A stretch of DNA of 64,000 nucleotides, taken from the NCBI RefSeq assembly GCF_900496995.4, contig NC_044027.1, positions 14,160,743 to 14,224,742 on the forward strand, in the 5' to 3' direction. Numbering within the stretch: the first letter of the stretch is position 1; each line of letters begins with the position of its first letter. Of this stretch, positions 1 through 10,989 are shown piece after piece. A program made the position numbers and the translations under genes. Source of the DNA: Aquila chrysaetos chrysaetos. Lineage: Eukaryota; Chordata; Aves; Accipitriformes; Accipitridae. The notes under the pieces were generated by a model. It was not told the origin of the DNA. It saw only the letters and a program-made list of their open reading frames with translations, and did not search any database.

Positions 1-97
1 CAGGTGTTGGGAGCTGCTCCCACAAGTAAATGCTTTCAAGATTTTCTTGCTATCCATGTCAAGCCTATACCTCGGTCTCATTTCCTTGTCACTGCAG

Positions 98-298
98 GTG
101 TGTGTTCTGGGTCTGCATCTGGCTAAAGAGCTCTGTGAAGCTGATGAAGATGGAGACTACTGGCTACAGGTTACTAGGAAAGTCCCTGTACTTCCTACTA
201 TCTTTGCTGCATTGGAGATCAGCCTGAGAGTTAAACAAAACCTTCACTTCACAGAGGCCTCATTACATTTACTTCTGACCTTAGCAAGGACTCAACAG
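98..298 (+). CDS. NUP188: NUP188 exon (first in window)
   Basis: 67 codons, phase 0 at both ends, from acceptor ctgcag|GTG to donor ACAG|gtgaga. It encodes an alpha-solenoid stretch opening VCVLGLHLAKEL and ending LLLTLARTQQ. Confidence 0.95.
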
Positions 299-3200
299 GT
301 GAGAGATGCAGCGAAATGAAAGCATATAGCTATACATTTTTAATAGGAACTGTATATCTCATTATTCTGTCTGCAATGCAGCTGAATAATGATCTGTAGA
401 TAAAGGGGTTTTTTTAGAGGCTGGCAAGCAGTAGGTCCTGTATGTATGCCTGCTTAGTTTGCCTTGTTCTTCTTGATACTGGGATGTCTTGGATGGAAGA
501 GCTGAGCCAGCCAGAGCAGACCTGTAATTTAGAGCAGGCACTTTTCACTGAATGTATTCTTCTGCAATGCAAATTATCCCCCTGCCCCGAGTTAAGATGG
601 CATTAAGTGTGGGAACCTGCTTTCTGATTAGTTGCAATGAAGCATTATTTATCTGTCACAAATTCAACTTGTGTGGGGCTTTAGGTGAAAGCAAGGTGAT
701 TCCAAAGCCAACTCTTTTCAAAGATTATGTATGTACCAAACCAGATGATGTCGAAATGGGATTCATAGTAGAGTTATGCAGGTTAGATTTTACTGGAAGA
801 ACAGTGTTGCTTTTCTTGATACTGAATTTTTAATAGCATAGAATTATATGTAGATGAAAGTTCTCTAAAAGGATGTTGACAGTGCGAAGGACAGAAATAT
901 CTAATGCAAAATAATCTCTTTAGTCTCAGAGAGCAGACACATATGCAAATTTTAACTAGTTTGTTCTGTGTCTTGTAGGGAGCAGCAGCAGTGGCTGGAG
1001 CTGGTGTCACACAGAGTGTCTGCCTGCCCCTCTTGAGTGTGTACCAGCTCAGTACTAACGGAGCCATTCAGGTGGGTGCTGCTTCCTTTTGGGTGGAAAA
1101 GCACCAGGAGAGCTTGCCATGCCCTGCCTTGCAGGCTATGGTTGGAGTAGAGTCCTCCCAGTCTGGGAGGACAGCTGCCACCCCTACACACTGGAGACTT
1201 CCAAAATGGTGTGGAGGGTTTGTGATGTGTGCCACACTGGGCAGCAGTGTAAATAAGTCATTTATTTTTGTATCTGATTTGTTCAGACATCTGCTTCATC
1301 TCGAAAGTCTCTGGATGCCCCCTCTTGGCCTGGGGTCTATCGTCTCTCCATGTCACTGATGGAACGCCTTCTTAAAACACTTAGATACAACTTTCTGACG
1401 GAAGCACTGGACTTTGTCGGTGTCCATCAAGAGAGGATTCTTCAGGTATGTCACATACTTCCTCTGTGATCATTCGCTTGGTTTCTGTGTTGCAATAGCA
1501 GTGGAAAAATGTCAGAAAGTGCAGAAGCATTGAAAAGAGGCTCCTGCCTCAGAAAGATTTACAGTGGAAATAATTCAATAGTGGGAGAAGGAGGATAGAA
1601 TATAACAAGCCATGTGGTCAGGCAGGGATGATTGTTATGATATTTGTTAGAGCTGGGCAGTCACCATCTGTTCATCCTCTTCACTCTTGGGGTTATAACT
1701 TTGCTACAGGTGTTTAATATGCCTACTCAACACAGTAGCAGAAGTGGGAGTCTGATGGGAACTCACTTTGTGGCTGTCTGCTCTGGAAAGAAAAGTATGA
1801 GAGCTGTTTTTGGAGGTGGCTTCAGCTCAGCCTTGCTCAAATAATGAAAGTGCTGTGGTCAGGGTTCAATCGCCATTCGGGTCAGCAAGCTCTCATGTCC
1901 TGCAGTACTGAAATACCTGTAGTGGCTGGATTGTGTCAGTGCAGACGTGCTGAAGAGTCGTTTGTACATAGGTGCTGAATTACCTGTGTATAAGCATGCT
2001 CCCTAGACAAATAGCTGTCTTCTCATATGGCAGCACAGTTCATGAAATGCATTGACCTCTGACTAAGAAATACAAAGTTCTCTGAGTCTGACGTGTGTGC
2101 TCTGTGGCTACTTTCGTGAATGCATTTCAGCTTTTTCTTCTAGAGGAGGGAACGGGGTTTTTGTGATTTGCCTGTCATTGCCCTGATTTACTTCTCTCTC
2201 CTTTCCAGTGCCTGAATGCAGTACGGACAGTACAGAGCTTGGCCTGTCTGGAAGAGGCCGATCACACTGTTGGCTTCATTCTTCAGCTCTCAAATTTCAC
2301 AAAGGAGTGGCATTTCCACCTGCCACAGCTTATGAGGGACATGCAGGTAGGAATCAGGATATTGCTATAGGTAATACATTGCCTTGGAGTGCAGGGATTT
2401 GGATGTGTTAAGATCAAATGGCACTGTATCATCTTTTATTACTGCTCTTTTAAGAGGAACTACTGCTGAGGTAATTTAAATGTCTGTTCTATCAGTACCT
2501 TGTCAGAATTGAGTGAGGAAAGATAACTGTTGGGAACAGAGAGATGAGAGCTTGGAAAAATAACTTGGGGAATTCAATGTCTTGTTCTTAGTTCTCAGTG
2601 CCAGGTGACTGAGAAAATACTGGGAATTCAGGAGACTGCATTGATCCTTTATGATCAGTGTTCTGTTTAACTGGATTTTCTAGCTTCCACCAATGGTAGT
2701 AAATAGATGGGTGTCATGGTTTAACCTCAGCCCACAACTAAGCACCACGCAGCCGCTCGCTCACTTTCCACCCACCCAGTGGTTTGGGGGAGAGAATCAG
2801 CGGGGAAAAAAAGTAAAACTTGTGGGTTGAGATAAGAACGGTTTAATAGAACAGAAAGGAAGAAAATAATAATGATAATCATAATAATAACAAAATGACA
2901 ATAATAATAATAAAAGAATTGGAATAAACAAAACAAGTGATGCACAATGCAATTGCTCACCACTTGCCAACAGATGACCAGTTAGTTCCCAAGCAGCGAT
3001 CTGCACCCCAGGCAAACTCCCCCCAGTTTATATACTGGGCTTGATGTCACATGGTATGGAATACCCCTTTGGCCAGTTTGGGTCAGCTGTCCTGGCTGTG
3101 TCCCCTCCCAGCTTCTTGCACCCCTCCAGTCTTCTTGCTGGCTGGGCATGAGAAGCTGAAAAATCCTTGACTTACTCTAAACATTACTTAGCAACAACTG

Positions 3201-6200
3201 AAAAAATCAGTGTGTTATCAACATTCTTCTCATACTGAACCCAAAACACAGCGTTATACCAGCTACTAGGGAGACAATTAACTCTATGCCAGCCGAAACC
3301 AGGACAATGGGTTTTAAGCTTTTAAGAGATTTCTCCCTCACCTTATTTATTTCAGGTGAATCTGTGTTACCTGTGTCAGGCCTGTACCTCCCTCCTGCAC
3401 AGCCGCAAAATGCTCCAGCACTACCTGCAGGTGAGGATGAGGACTGTAAGCCAAACTGTAAGTTAGGAGTGTTGCATGCCCATGCTCCCTGTTAAAAGGC
3501 AAATATTATTCAATATCCAGGCTCTTGGATATTGAACTGATTGTCAGTAATCTTAGTGGTGATTAATGACAATTATCAATAGTTAGGTTTGCATTTCTCC
3601 ACAGCAAAAAAAAAATATGCAAAGAGTAGTCGGGACTCTAAAAACTCTGGACTGTGAAAAGCCAGTCCTAGAGAAACAGCAGCCTGTGTTTGAATGATGT
3701 TTTTATTTTATAGCTGCCTACACTGCAGCAAGAAGGCTGCATTGCTGTGGTACTCTGTAGTGCCATTAATTAAGCCACTGTTGATCTCGTGTCCTTGATC
3801 TGATTTAATTTGTTCAAGAGAGATAGCTCTTGTTCATGGGGAATCCTTAGATTCGTGAGGTGGAGATGATGCATTGCTACTGATGTGTTATTTCAGCATG
3901 GCTAAGGCTCAGTGTGTTGATTAGAGATTCTTTTTCTGGAATGTGGAATCTAAATAGCCTCTGCAGCTGCCTCCCTGCAATGCAGTGCCTCCCCCAATAT
4001 ACACTAAGTGTAGATTCTCATGCTTCTAGCAGGTGACAGGCTTTGGGTCTCTTATTTCCTCATTCCTTTTGTTCATAGCATTTTTTTTTCCCCCTCAAAG
4101 TATTTGTCTTAGTGCAAAATAATTGTACCTGTATTCAAGATTTTCTTTTTTCTTTCTCCACAGACAAAAAATGGTGATTCCCTTCAATCAAGTGTGACTC
4201 CACGAGTGCAGCGTAATCCCCAAGCCTCCTCCAAACATCCCAGTCCTGAGTCAGAGGCAGCAGAGCAAAAAGCACTGCTTACAGTGCAGTACAGCCTCTT
4301 GAAAATCCTCAGCAAATCTCTTGCCGCCCTGCGCCATTTCACCCCTGATGTCTGCCAGATCCTCCTTGATCAGGTAGAGAAAGAGGAGAGATTCTGCTTT
4401 CTGAAGGGGGGCAATTTCCAGCATTTCAAGTGATGTTCTGGGTCTGTGTAGTGAGGCACAGTCTGTCCTGCTTGAGACAGTGACCCCACCACACATCTGC
4501 CTGCTGTTCTGCTGCACAAAGCAGGAAGGCAGGACACAAGGAATTCCCCTTAGGAATCGGGCACTGATGAGTGTGAAAGGAAGGCTTGGCTGAGCTTGTA
4601 TGTGATCTGCACAACGCTGTGTACGCGTAAACTTAGTCAAGCAGACTAATAACCCAGCTAGGTTTGTATCCTCAGTATGCCACTCTTCAGAAGAGACATC
4701 CTTTTGTTATGCTTCTGTGTCGGTGTGACCTAGTGGCTGGTCTTCAAGTTCAGAAAAGGAAGGTTTAATCCTTGATTCTGGCAGTGTTCTGTTGCTAACT
4801 TTTGAATAGTTAACTTCCTTTTCCTGTGCCTCTAGGTACATATGCTTGGGTGTTTGAAAACAACCTGGAAACAGTCATTGCTTTAGCTTGCCACTTGGTG
4901 GCAAGCTGTACAGCTTGGGAGTTGGAGAATGTTCATTCATGTGAGGAGAGCCGTATAGTCTGATTGTGGAGTGCTGTACAGAACGCTCTCTACTGCTCCG
5001 TCTGTATACTTGAGATTTGGGAAATTATCTCAGTGCTTCTAGTTCTCTATACAAAAAGTGTGATACAGGGACTAGGTATTCCTGTTACTATGACAATAGC
5101 ATACTCATGGCCTCGGGGTCACTTACTCCTCTTTCTGTTTCTCCACAGTCACTGGACCTTGCTGAGTACAATGTGCTCTTCGTTTTGAGTTTCACCACAC
5201 CAGCCTTTGATTCAGATGTCGCACCTTCCTTTGGGACCCTCCTTGCCACAGTCAACGTGGCCCTTAACATGTTGGGAGAGGTACTAGCTATTTCTCTGGG
5301 AGAGCACAGCAGTTGCAGTGATCTCAGAGCACTCATTCAACTGATATTTTGAAGAGTGGGAGTATTTCCTCTCTGTATCTCCTGTCTCTCATGCCTGTCT
5401 TTTTTTCCCATCTCAGCTGGATAAGAAGAAGGAACCTTTCCCTCAGGCAGCAGGGCTGAATATGCAAGAGGGAACCAAAACCCTCAAGTAAGTTTCTAGC
5501 TGTTTGCTTTAGTCGTGGCCAAGGAGCAGAACCTAATGCTCCTCAGATCAGAACTGAGGTTTACAGGCATTCGTGTAGCTTCAGAGCTGCTTGCTCTGAA
5601 TCCAGGGAGCTGAGATAGCCCATCAGAAGCTCTCCAAAGCAAGCAGGGATTTTTTGGGGAGGGTGTATGAAGCCATCCCATCCTAAGAAGCAGTGTAGAT
5701 AGTTGGATGCTTATTTATCAGTACATTTAAATCAGACTTCCTTGACAGCCAACAGGAGTTTCTACTCTGCAGACCATAGCTTTTGGGTATCACTGAGCAG
5801 AATGTGAACAGTAACAGTGTTCCCTCGTATGTACCCTGTGTGTGAAGTCTTTCTAAGAGTATTTAACCTTGAAACTAGAGTGTGCTGACCTTTTTGGCTC
5901 CTGCTGATGTGTTTTAATTTGCACAGGTCTCTGCTTATGTTTACAATGGAAAACTGTTTCTACCTGCTCATCTCCCAGGCTGTTCGGTACTTGAGAGACC
6001 CAGCTGTGCATCCCCGTGATAAGCAGCGGATGAAACAGGAGCTCAGCTCTGAGCTGGTAAGCAGCTTGTACCATCCTTCCTGCTGTTCAGTGTAAATGTG
6101 TCTTGTGGGAGAAGGTCATTTGTCTTTGGCTGCCCAGCATGAGTCAACAGCCTTAAGCATCTTGGGCTGCACATACTGGTGCCTGTTCCTCTGCCACCAG

Positions 6201-6441
6201 CACCTTGTTTGGGGAGGGAGAGGGGCATGTGTTTGAAAGAAGCTAACTTGTTACGTGCTTCTGATTTCAGAGTACACTGCTCTCCAGCCTGTCTCGTTAC
6301 TTCCGCCGTGGTGGTCCCTCCTCACCTGCCAGCGGGGTTCTTCCCTCTCCCCAAGGAAAGTCTGCCTCCAAGCTGGGTCCCGAGGGGCAGGAGCCTTTGT
6401 TTCAGCTTGTGCAGGCCTTTGTCCGGCACGTGCAGAGATAG
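98..6441 (+). CDS. NUP188: NUP188 nucleoporin, C-terminal part (gene-level entry, 5' end outside window)
   Basis: Ten coding exons: 98-298, 979-1071, 1287-1445, 2209-2346, 3356-3430, 4164-4373, 5149-5280, 5417-5487, 5927-6056 and 6271-6441. They join in frame into 459 codons plus a stop, and all introns are GT-AG. The translation contains blocks I recognise from vertebrate NUP188, such as VCVLGLHLAKEL, CLNAVRTVQSLACLEEADHT and LFQLVQAFVRHVQR. The human protein is about 1,750 residues, so roughly the last quarter is here. Known of the family: a large alpha-solenoid scaffold of the inner ring (Nup93 subcomplex) of the nuclear pore, involved in pore size and passage of inner-membrane proteins. 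The segment is helix-rich with no FG repeats, as expected. Introns of more than 300 bases (299-978, 1446-2208, 2347-3355, 3431-4163, 4374-5148, 5488-5926) show nothing else except the solo LTR at 2712-3306. The first listed exon starts in phase 0 after an intron, so upstream exons must lie before base 1. Confidence 0.96.
979..1071 (+). CDS. NUP188: NUP188 exon
   Basis: 31 codons, phase 0, acceptor tcttgtag|GGA and donor TTCAG|gtgggt. It reads GAAAVAGAGVTQSVCL and continues to LSTNGAIQ. A longer open frame runs on into the intron, but the orthologous protein breaks here. Confidence 0.94.
1287..1445 (+). CDS. NUP188: NUP188 exon
   Basis: 53 codons, phase 0, acceptor ttgttcag|ACA and donor TTCAG|gtatgt. 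It contains SLDAPSWPGVYRLSMSLMER and LDFVGVHQERILQ, both highly conserved in vertebrate NUP188. Confidence 0.95.
2209..2346 (+). CDS. NUP188: NUP188 exon
   Basis: 46 codons, phase 0, acceptor ctttccag|TGC and donor ATGCAG|gtagga. It reads CLNAVRTVQSLACLEEADHT through to LPQLMRDMQ. Confidence 0.95.
2712..3306 (-). mobile_element. Solo LTR of an avian endogenous retrovirus, antisense to NUP188
   Basis: A 595-base block beginning TGTCATGG and ending CAGGACA (TG...CA termini) is bounded on both sides by a 5-base direct repeat ATGGG (2707-2711 and 3307-3311), the expected target-site duplication. From memory it matches an LTR family common in neoavian genomes. On the minus strand a TATAAA lies at 3032-3027, which puts the LTR promoter on the strand opposite NUP188. 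An A/T-rich trinucleotide tract (TAA-like) occupies 2865-2916. No internal retroviral genes are present, so this is a recombined solo LTR. The exact family was not checked by search. Confidence 0.85.
2865..2916. repeat. (TAA/CAA)n-like simple repeat inside the LTR
   Basis: Interrupted run of AATAAT units with a few substitutions. It appears to be part of the LTR family rather than an independent microsatellite, because recognisable LTR sequence continues on both sides. Confidence 0.7.
3356..3430 (+). CDS. NUP188: NUP188 exon just downstream of the solo LTR
   Basis: 25 codons, phase 0, acceptor tatttcag|GTG and donor CTGCAG|gtgagg. It encodes VNLCYLCQACTSLLHSRKML and a short tail. The 3' end of the LTR (3306) leaves only 49 bases for branch point and polypyrimidine tract; ctcac at 3338-3342 is a possible branch site. 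Confidence 0.94.
4164..4373 (+). CDS. NUP188: NUP188 exon
   Basis: 70 codons, phase 0, acceptor ctccacag|ACA and donor GATCAG|gtagag. A polar, low-conservation Ser/Pro-rich loop comes first and is followed by the conserved helical part ALRHFTPDVCQILLDQ. Confidence 0.94.
5149..5280 (+). CDS. NUP188: NUP188 exon
   Basis: 44 codons, phase 0, acceptor tccacag|TCA and donor GGAGAG|gtacta. It reads SLDLAEYNVLFVLSFTTPAF through to TVNVALNMLGE. Confidence 0.95.
5417..5487 (+). CDS. NUP188: NUP188 exon
   Basis: 71 bases: 23 codons plus two bases (AA). The lysine codon is completed by the first base of the next exon, giving LKSLLMFT. Acceptor atctcag|CTG, donor CTCAA|gtaagt. Confidence 0.92.
5927..6056 (+). 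CDS. NUP188: NUP188 exon
   Basis: 130 bases: one base completes the split lysine codon, then 43 codons reading SLLMFTMENCFYLLISQAVR to KQRMKQELSSEL. Acceptor ttgcacag|GTC, donor GAGCTG|gtaagc. Confidence 0.95.
6271..6441 (+). CDS. NUP188: NUP188 terminal coding exon
   Basis: 56 codons plus the TAG stop at 6439-6441, acceptor gatttcag|AGT. A Ser/Pro-rich segment (GGPSSPASGVLPSPQGK) precedes the conserved C-terminus LVQAFVRHVQR. Confidence 0.95.
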   Translation, partial: STLLSSLSRYFRRGGPSSPASGVLPSPQGKSASKLGPEGQEPLFQLVQAFVRHVQR

Positions 6442-7135
6442 ATTCTATCCTGCCCCTGCCTCCCTTTTCAGGACGTGCACCAGAATGATTCATGTCCACC
6501 GCAGAAGGCATCACCTTTGGCAGAGCTTGTAACAAGGACTGGGAAAGGGAGGGAGGCCTGGTGTGGGCAGTGGTGTAAACCGAGCTGTAACATCAGCAGC
6601 GAGATCCCGTTGAACTCTTGCAACCCAGTAGCAGAGTGAATGTAAGGAGAGCAGCTCTTTGGTGATCAGCCCACGTGCACAGGCTGCTCGCTCCATCTGC
6701 TAGAGGATCCTGGCTGGGTACAAGTGCTGAACAGTCAAAACCTTTATTTTTGTAGCTTGTACCTCAGCTGGGGAAGCTGTGGCTGGATGGAGAGAGGAGA
6801 CAAACTTTCCGCTGGGCATTAACTCTGCTCGTAACACAAGGTGCAATCTGCCTCTCCCTCGCAGTCAGAGTCCAGTTAAGGCACAACCAAGGGATCAGCC
6901 AGCAATTCAGAGACCATCTTTCTACTGCTATTTTTGTACTGAATGGTTCAAGGCAAGATGGTGTATGTGTGCTCACGCCTTCCCTTCACCCTGCAGTCTG
7001 TGTGTTGTGTGTGTTTCTGAAGAGCAAGGCCTCACTCAAGGTTTTTAAGTCAAAATTCCATCGCTCCAGTCTTGCAGTTTTTTGTAACTGTGCCCTATTT
7101 ATACTGATATTAAAACCTTTATAGGCAGCAGCTGG
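6442..7135 (+). other. NUP188: NUP188 3' untranslated region (extent inferred)
   Basis: Sequence from the NUP188 stop to just beyond the first plausible poly(A) signal, ATTAAA at 7109-7114. It has no coding content beyond chance frames. The end is inferred from the signal and the T/GT-rich stretch that follows it; a longer form using AATAAA at 7645-7650 is possible. Confidence 0.6.
7109..7114 (+). terminator. Probable NUP188 poly(A) signal ATTAAA
   Basis: ATTAAA about 670 bases after the stop, followed 25-35 bases later by a TGGTTTTG stretch that could act as the downstream element. The alternative AATAAA at 7645-7650 has weaker surroundings. Confidence 0.5.
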
Positions 7136-9480
7136 GTTCATGGTTTTGCATTGGACATAGCAGCCTGCAGCACCAATTCTGCATCTTCTGTGTAGTAATT
7201 CTGCTGCGTCAACTGGGCTGACGTCCCAGCTAACAGTGATGCGAGTTGTGGCTTGTGAGTGACAATACAGATACCATTTGAAGTGATTATAATCAAAGGT
7301 TGATTTCCCTCAGCTTTCCCACACCCACTCCCTTTCTCTTACTCTCATGTTGGGGAACTCGTAGGAGGTTTTAAACGAGCATCACTATAAAATACTCCTC
7401 AGGAATGATTCTTCTGTACATGATGGTGTGGACCACGCGCACAGATTACTCTCTGCACAGGTCCAAGCTGCTACTCTGCCTGTTGCAGCAGCAGGGGAGG
7501 GTGCCGGTTCAAGCCGGGAGACGCCATCCACAGTGAAGTTGCATTGTGCTGTTGTAGTGCTCTCAAGTAGATCAACAAACTTTAAGGTTCTAAGACTCAA
7601 TGTGTGATGGAGACAGTAAGAGAAGGTCAGTGATTATTGCTTAAAATAAAGCCTGAAATCTAGACAGACTTTTCTAAGCTAAGAAATCAAATTTCAGTGT
7701 AGCTGTGAGCTAGTAACAAACCAATTCTTTCCTAAAGAGACACTTGATTGCTTTACCAGTCAGAACCTTTTTAGTCTCGATGGTTTTAAGAGACTAGAGC
7801 AAGAAAATTAGATTATCTTGCTTTGAGGTTGGTTTTTTTCCTTTTTGTTGTAAGCTTAAGTGATGGTGATATTCTAGCACACTTGTTTGATCTAGTTTTA
7901 CTTGCCCTAGAGGCTTTGGAGAGATTTGAACTAGCTGGCTGGAGCAAAGTGGTCTTCAAATAGAAGGGAGAACCTTCCAAAAACTGAGATGAGCTGTTCT
8001 GGCAGTGAGGGAGGTGGTGTGGCAGGCCTAAGCCTGATCGTGTTCAGCTGGGGTTAGCTGTAACCGTTAGCACTTTCTGCCACAGGGCAACTATGAGTGT
8101 GAACATGGAGATTTGAACGTGAAGAACTGTGCAGAGAAGATAGCAAACTGGTGACAGGTAGCTATGGGGAGTGGAAGTAAAGCCAGAATCCAGTACATCT
8201 AAGCAAGTTCAGTAGTGCTTAGGGCTGTTATTTGAAAGCTCTGGTAGGTATCTTTCCTTTTATTACAGCTTTTGAAGTTACCCACAGTGTGCTAATCACT
8301 TTATTAGTGTTCAACAAGAATGCACAGAATGAGAATTTAGGGAGAAGTAATACATTCTTTTAGATATTTACTCAAGCACTAGAGTGAGAGTTTATGGTGC
8401 CAGGCAGGAGTCCTTGGTGCCAGACAGCAAAGCACAGTGGATGCTGTTGGTTACATCTGTGTTTTAGAGCTACAGCTTCACTTTAGACAGCAGCATCTCA
8501 GCCTTGAATTGTACCTTTACCTGCCCCTCAGCCACAAAGGGGCATGGAACAGCCTTCAGCCAAGCGTGGGTGGCTCACCATGGCATCTGTGAATAAGCAG
8601 CACGAGACTGTAATCTTTCTGTAGAGAGCCCATTAGAAGTAGCAATAGATTTTGCAGGTGCTCTTTCCTAATGCAGAGGGAAGGGAGCGCTGGTGCCAGG
8701 AACAGACTTCCTTCTGGCTGTTCTGAGGGAAGAGACACCATTTTCTGCATCATTAAGCTGCTGCTGTTTTTGCTAAAGCTGTTCTTTCTTTAATGCACCA
8801 GGGAGGGGAATAACAGGGAAACGGGGATGTCACTGGCCTGAGGGAAAGCTATACATATTGGAAGCTGGAAGGGAAATAGCAGGGGTAGATCTATAAAAGG
8901 GTAAAACTGTGGTAGTGGTAATCATGGCAATTGTAAAACTAACTAAAATAGTAACATGATTTGATTTCCCCATTCCCTTTCATTAGTTTAACCAGAAAAA
9001 CTGAGTGTTGTTGTTATACTACAGAGCATTTCAACAGCTGCTTTTCCCAGGAGTTCTTTCCAAGCTGGGTGCTAGGGACAAGGCTTTAGGATTTTAGATT
9101 AGCAGCAGATCTAGTTTCCATAACAACAAAAAAAGTCTGTTAGATCTAGAATAGCATCTCCAGTCTCTCAGCAGCTAAAGTCATACTGCTGCTCTATTTT
9201 TGCTTCAGGTTAAGGAGGGAGCTGTTGTTTCTTAGAGTTCCTGAATCTGTAGTACAACTGAGATATGTCATCTGGGAAAGGAACTGCAAGACATTAACAA
9301 TCTTAAGGCATGGTGAGAGTGTTAGCTGGGGCAGGAAGGATTAGCAGCTTTGTTTTGCTTTTACACCCAGCTTCCAAGACTGGGATAGCAGAACGGCACA
9401 GCTCCCATCTGAGATGTCTCCCTTTGCCTCCCTGCCAGCGCTGCTTGTCCCTGCAGTCGCATGGCTGGGGAGTGAGGGCA
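7136..9480. other. Intergenic region between convergent NUP188 and SH3GLB2 3' ends
   Basis: No exon, RNA gene or clear repeat seen. It holds AATAAA at 7645-7650 on the + strand, a possible alternative NUP188 poly(A) signal. Open frames here are short and unrelated to known proteins. Confidence 0.6.
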
Positions 9481-10881
9481 GCCCTGAACCCACACAAGAT
9501 GCTGAGGCAGGAGGTCAGGCAGTTTGTTTATTGGCAAATAAGTGCTGAAAACCATGAGCCCTACATACACAGGTGCTCAGTGCCCTGTTACATTAGAGTG
9601 GTCACGATACCATTGGGGAAAGTGCAAAAGATAATAAACAAGCAAAGTTAGTTCTGACATACCGAGGGGAAGGTTATGAACAGAGAGCTTGGTGCAGGTG
9701 AGTTTCTCTTCCATCCAGCTTGAGTGGAAAACTAGTTACACAGCAGCAGAAGTCCTTTAGGCGAGCTCTAGCTAAAAAGCTCATTATAGGGTTAAAAGGC
9801 ATACACACCTGAGCACTCCTTTTGAGCTAAACCACCACATACATCAAGGGCAGCCTGGATTGTTTAGTGTGTGTATGGCCAAGAATAGTTCACTGTTGGA
9901 GATAACAGCAAGTGTGACTACCCCTTACTGTACTAGGATGCACCAAGTCTGTTCACTGCTGAGATGGGAGGGGAAGCATTAGGTAAATCTGTGATCTAGG
10001 GTGAAAAAGTCAGGCTAAAACATGCCTGGAACAGACAAACTGAAAGAAAAGCCTGGACAATTAACACAGGGAGCAAAGCTTGTAAAAAAGGCTTGTAAAC
10101 TCTTTGCAGTCCCAAGAGCAGTTTCTCAGAGGAAATGCAAGCAAGATGCATGGTCCCTTGCACTGAGGTTTGATTTTTGACATACAGGCCCTATGTTATT
10201 AGGTCGGTCTCCACAAAGTAATTTCCTTCCAGCTTCAGAGGACAGTTTTAGACTGAAGCCATCAGGCACCATGACAGTAAGCATGGCTCTTGGAAAGCCT
10301 TGCATTACTGTTCTCCCACAGGTGAGCAAGGTGGATGGGTTGAACAGGCTTTTAATTCTTAAATTCAGCTTCCTTGCCTTAAGAGCTAGGACAGGTCAGA
10401 GGGGTTTGTGTGGGACGCTTCCCCACTGGAATGCTTGATGGTTTGACTTAGCAGTAGAATTGCCTGAAGAAGAGAGAGGACAGGAGGGGCAGACAGGCAC
10501 TAACCCACACCAGACACAAGGGAAGTGTAACTTAAACTCCACGAGCAGCTGCTGAGGGAGACAGCTTGCTGGCCCTGGGAAAGCCACTGCGATAAACAAG
10601 GCTAGGGTAGGGTAGGAAAAAAGTAATCAAGGAATCTTGCACCATCAAGACTAACCTCCAAGCAGGCTGCACTGGTAGTTAAGGAATTCAGTCTTGGGTG
10701 CCATCAGCCCTTTCCCAAAACCTTCCTGTAACAGTTTTACCACTTCTTTCCCACAATTCCCGTATTAGCAATGGAGTGTCAACCCTGAAGAGAGCAATGG
10801 TCTCGGATGAAGAAATCCGCATTAGAAGTGCCAGGAGATGAGGGGTGCATTCCGCTTGTACATTCTTCTTCCTGGAGACAA
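9481..10881 (-). other. SH3GLB2: SH3GLB2 3' untranslated region (extent inferred)
   Basis: Minus-strand sequence downstream of the SH3GLB2 stop (10884-10882) to the first good minus-strand poly(A) signal at 9532-9527, about 1.35 kb. The length is inferred from the signal alone. Confidence 0.55.
9527..9532 (-). terminator. Probable SH3GLB2 poly(A) signal AATAAA
   Basis: TTTATT on the + strand, AATAAA on the gene strand. About 40 bases downstream on that strand is a TTGTGTGGGTT GT-rich element, which supports use as a cleavage site. Confidence 0.5.
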
Positions 10882-10989
10882 TTAACTTAACAGTTCCAAG
10901 TAAGTGACAGGAACTTTCCCTTTCTGGTTCCCTCTTTCCCCTATAAGCCAGTCTGGATCCATGCCTGGCAGGCTGTACACAGTGATCAT
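10882..10989 (-). CDS. SH3GLB2: SH3GLB2 terminal coding exon (second half of SH3)
   Basis: 35 codons plus TAA (10884-10882): MITVYSLPGMDPDWLIGERG then NQKGKVPVTYLELLS, with the SH3 tryptophan and PxxY-type end. Acceptor TCCCCAG|ATG. Confidence 0.96.
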   Translation of the reverse strand: MITVYSLPGMDPDWLIGERGNQKGKVPVTYLELLS

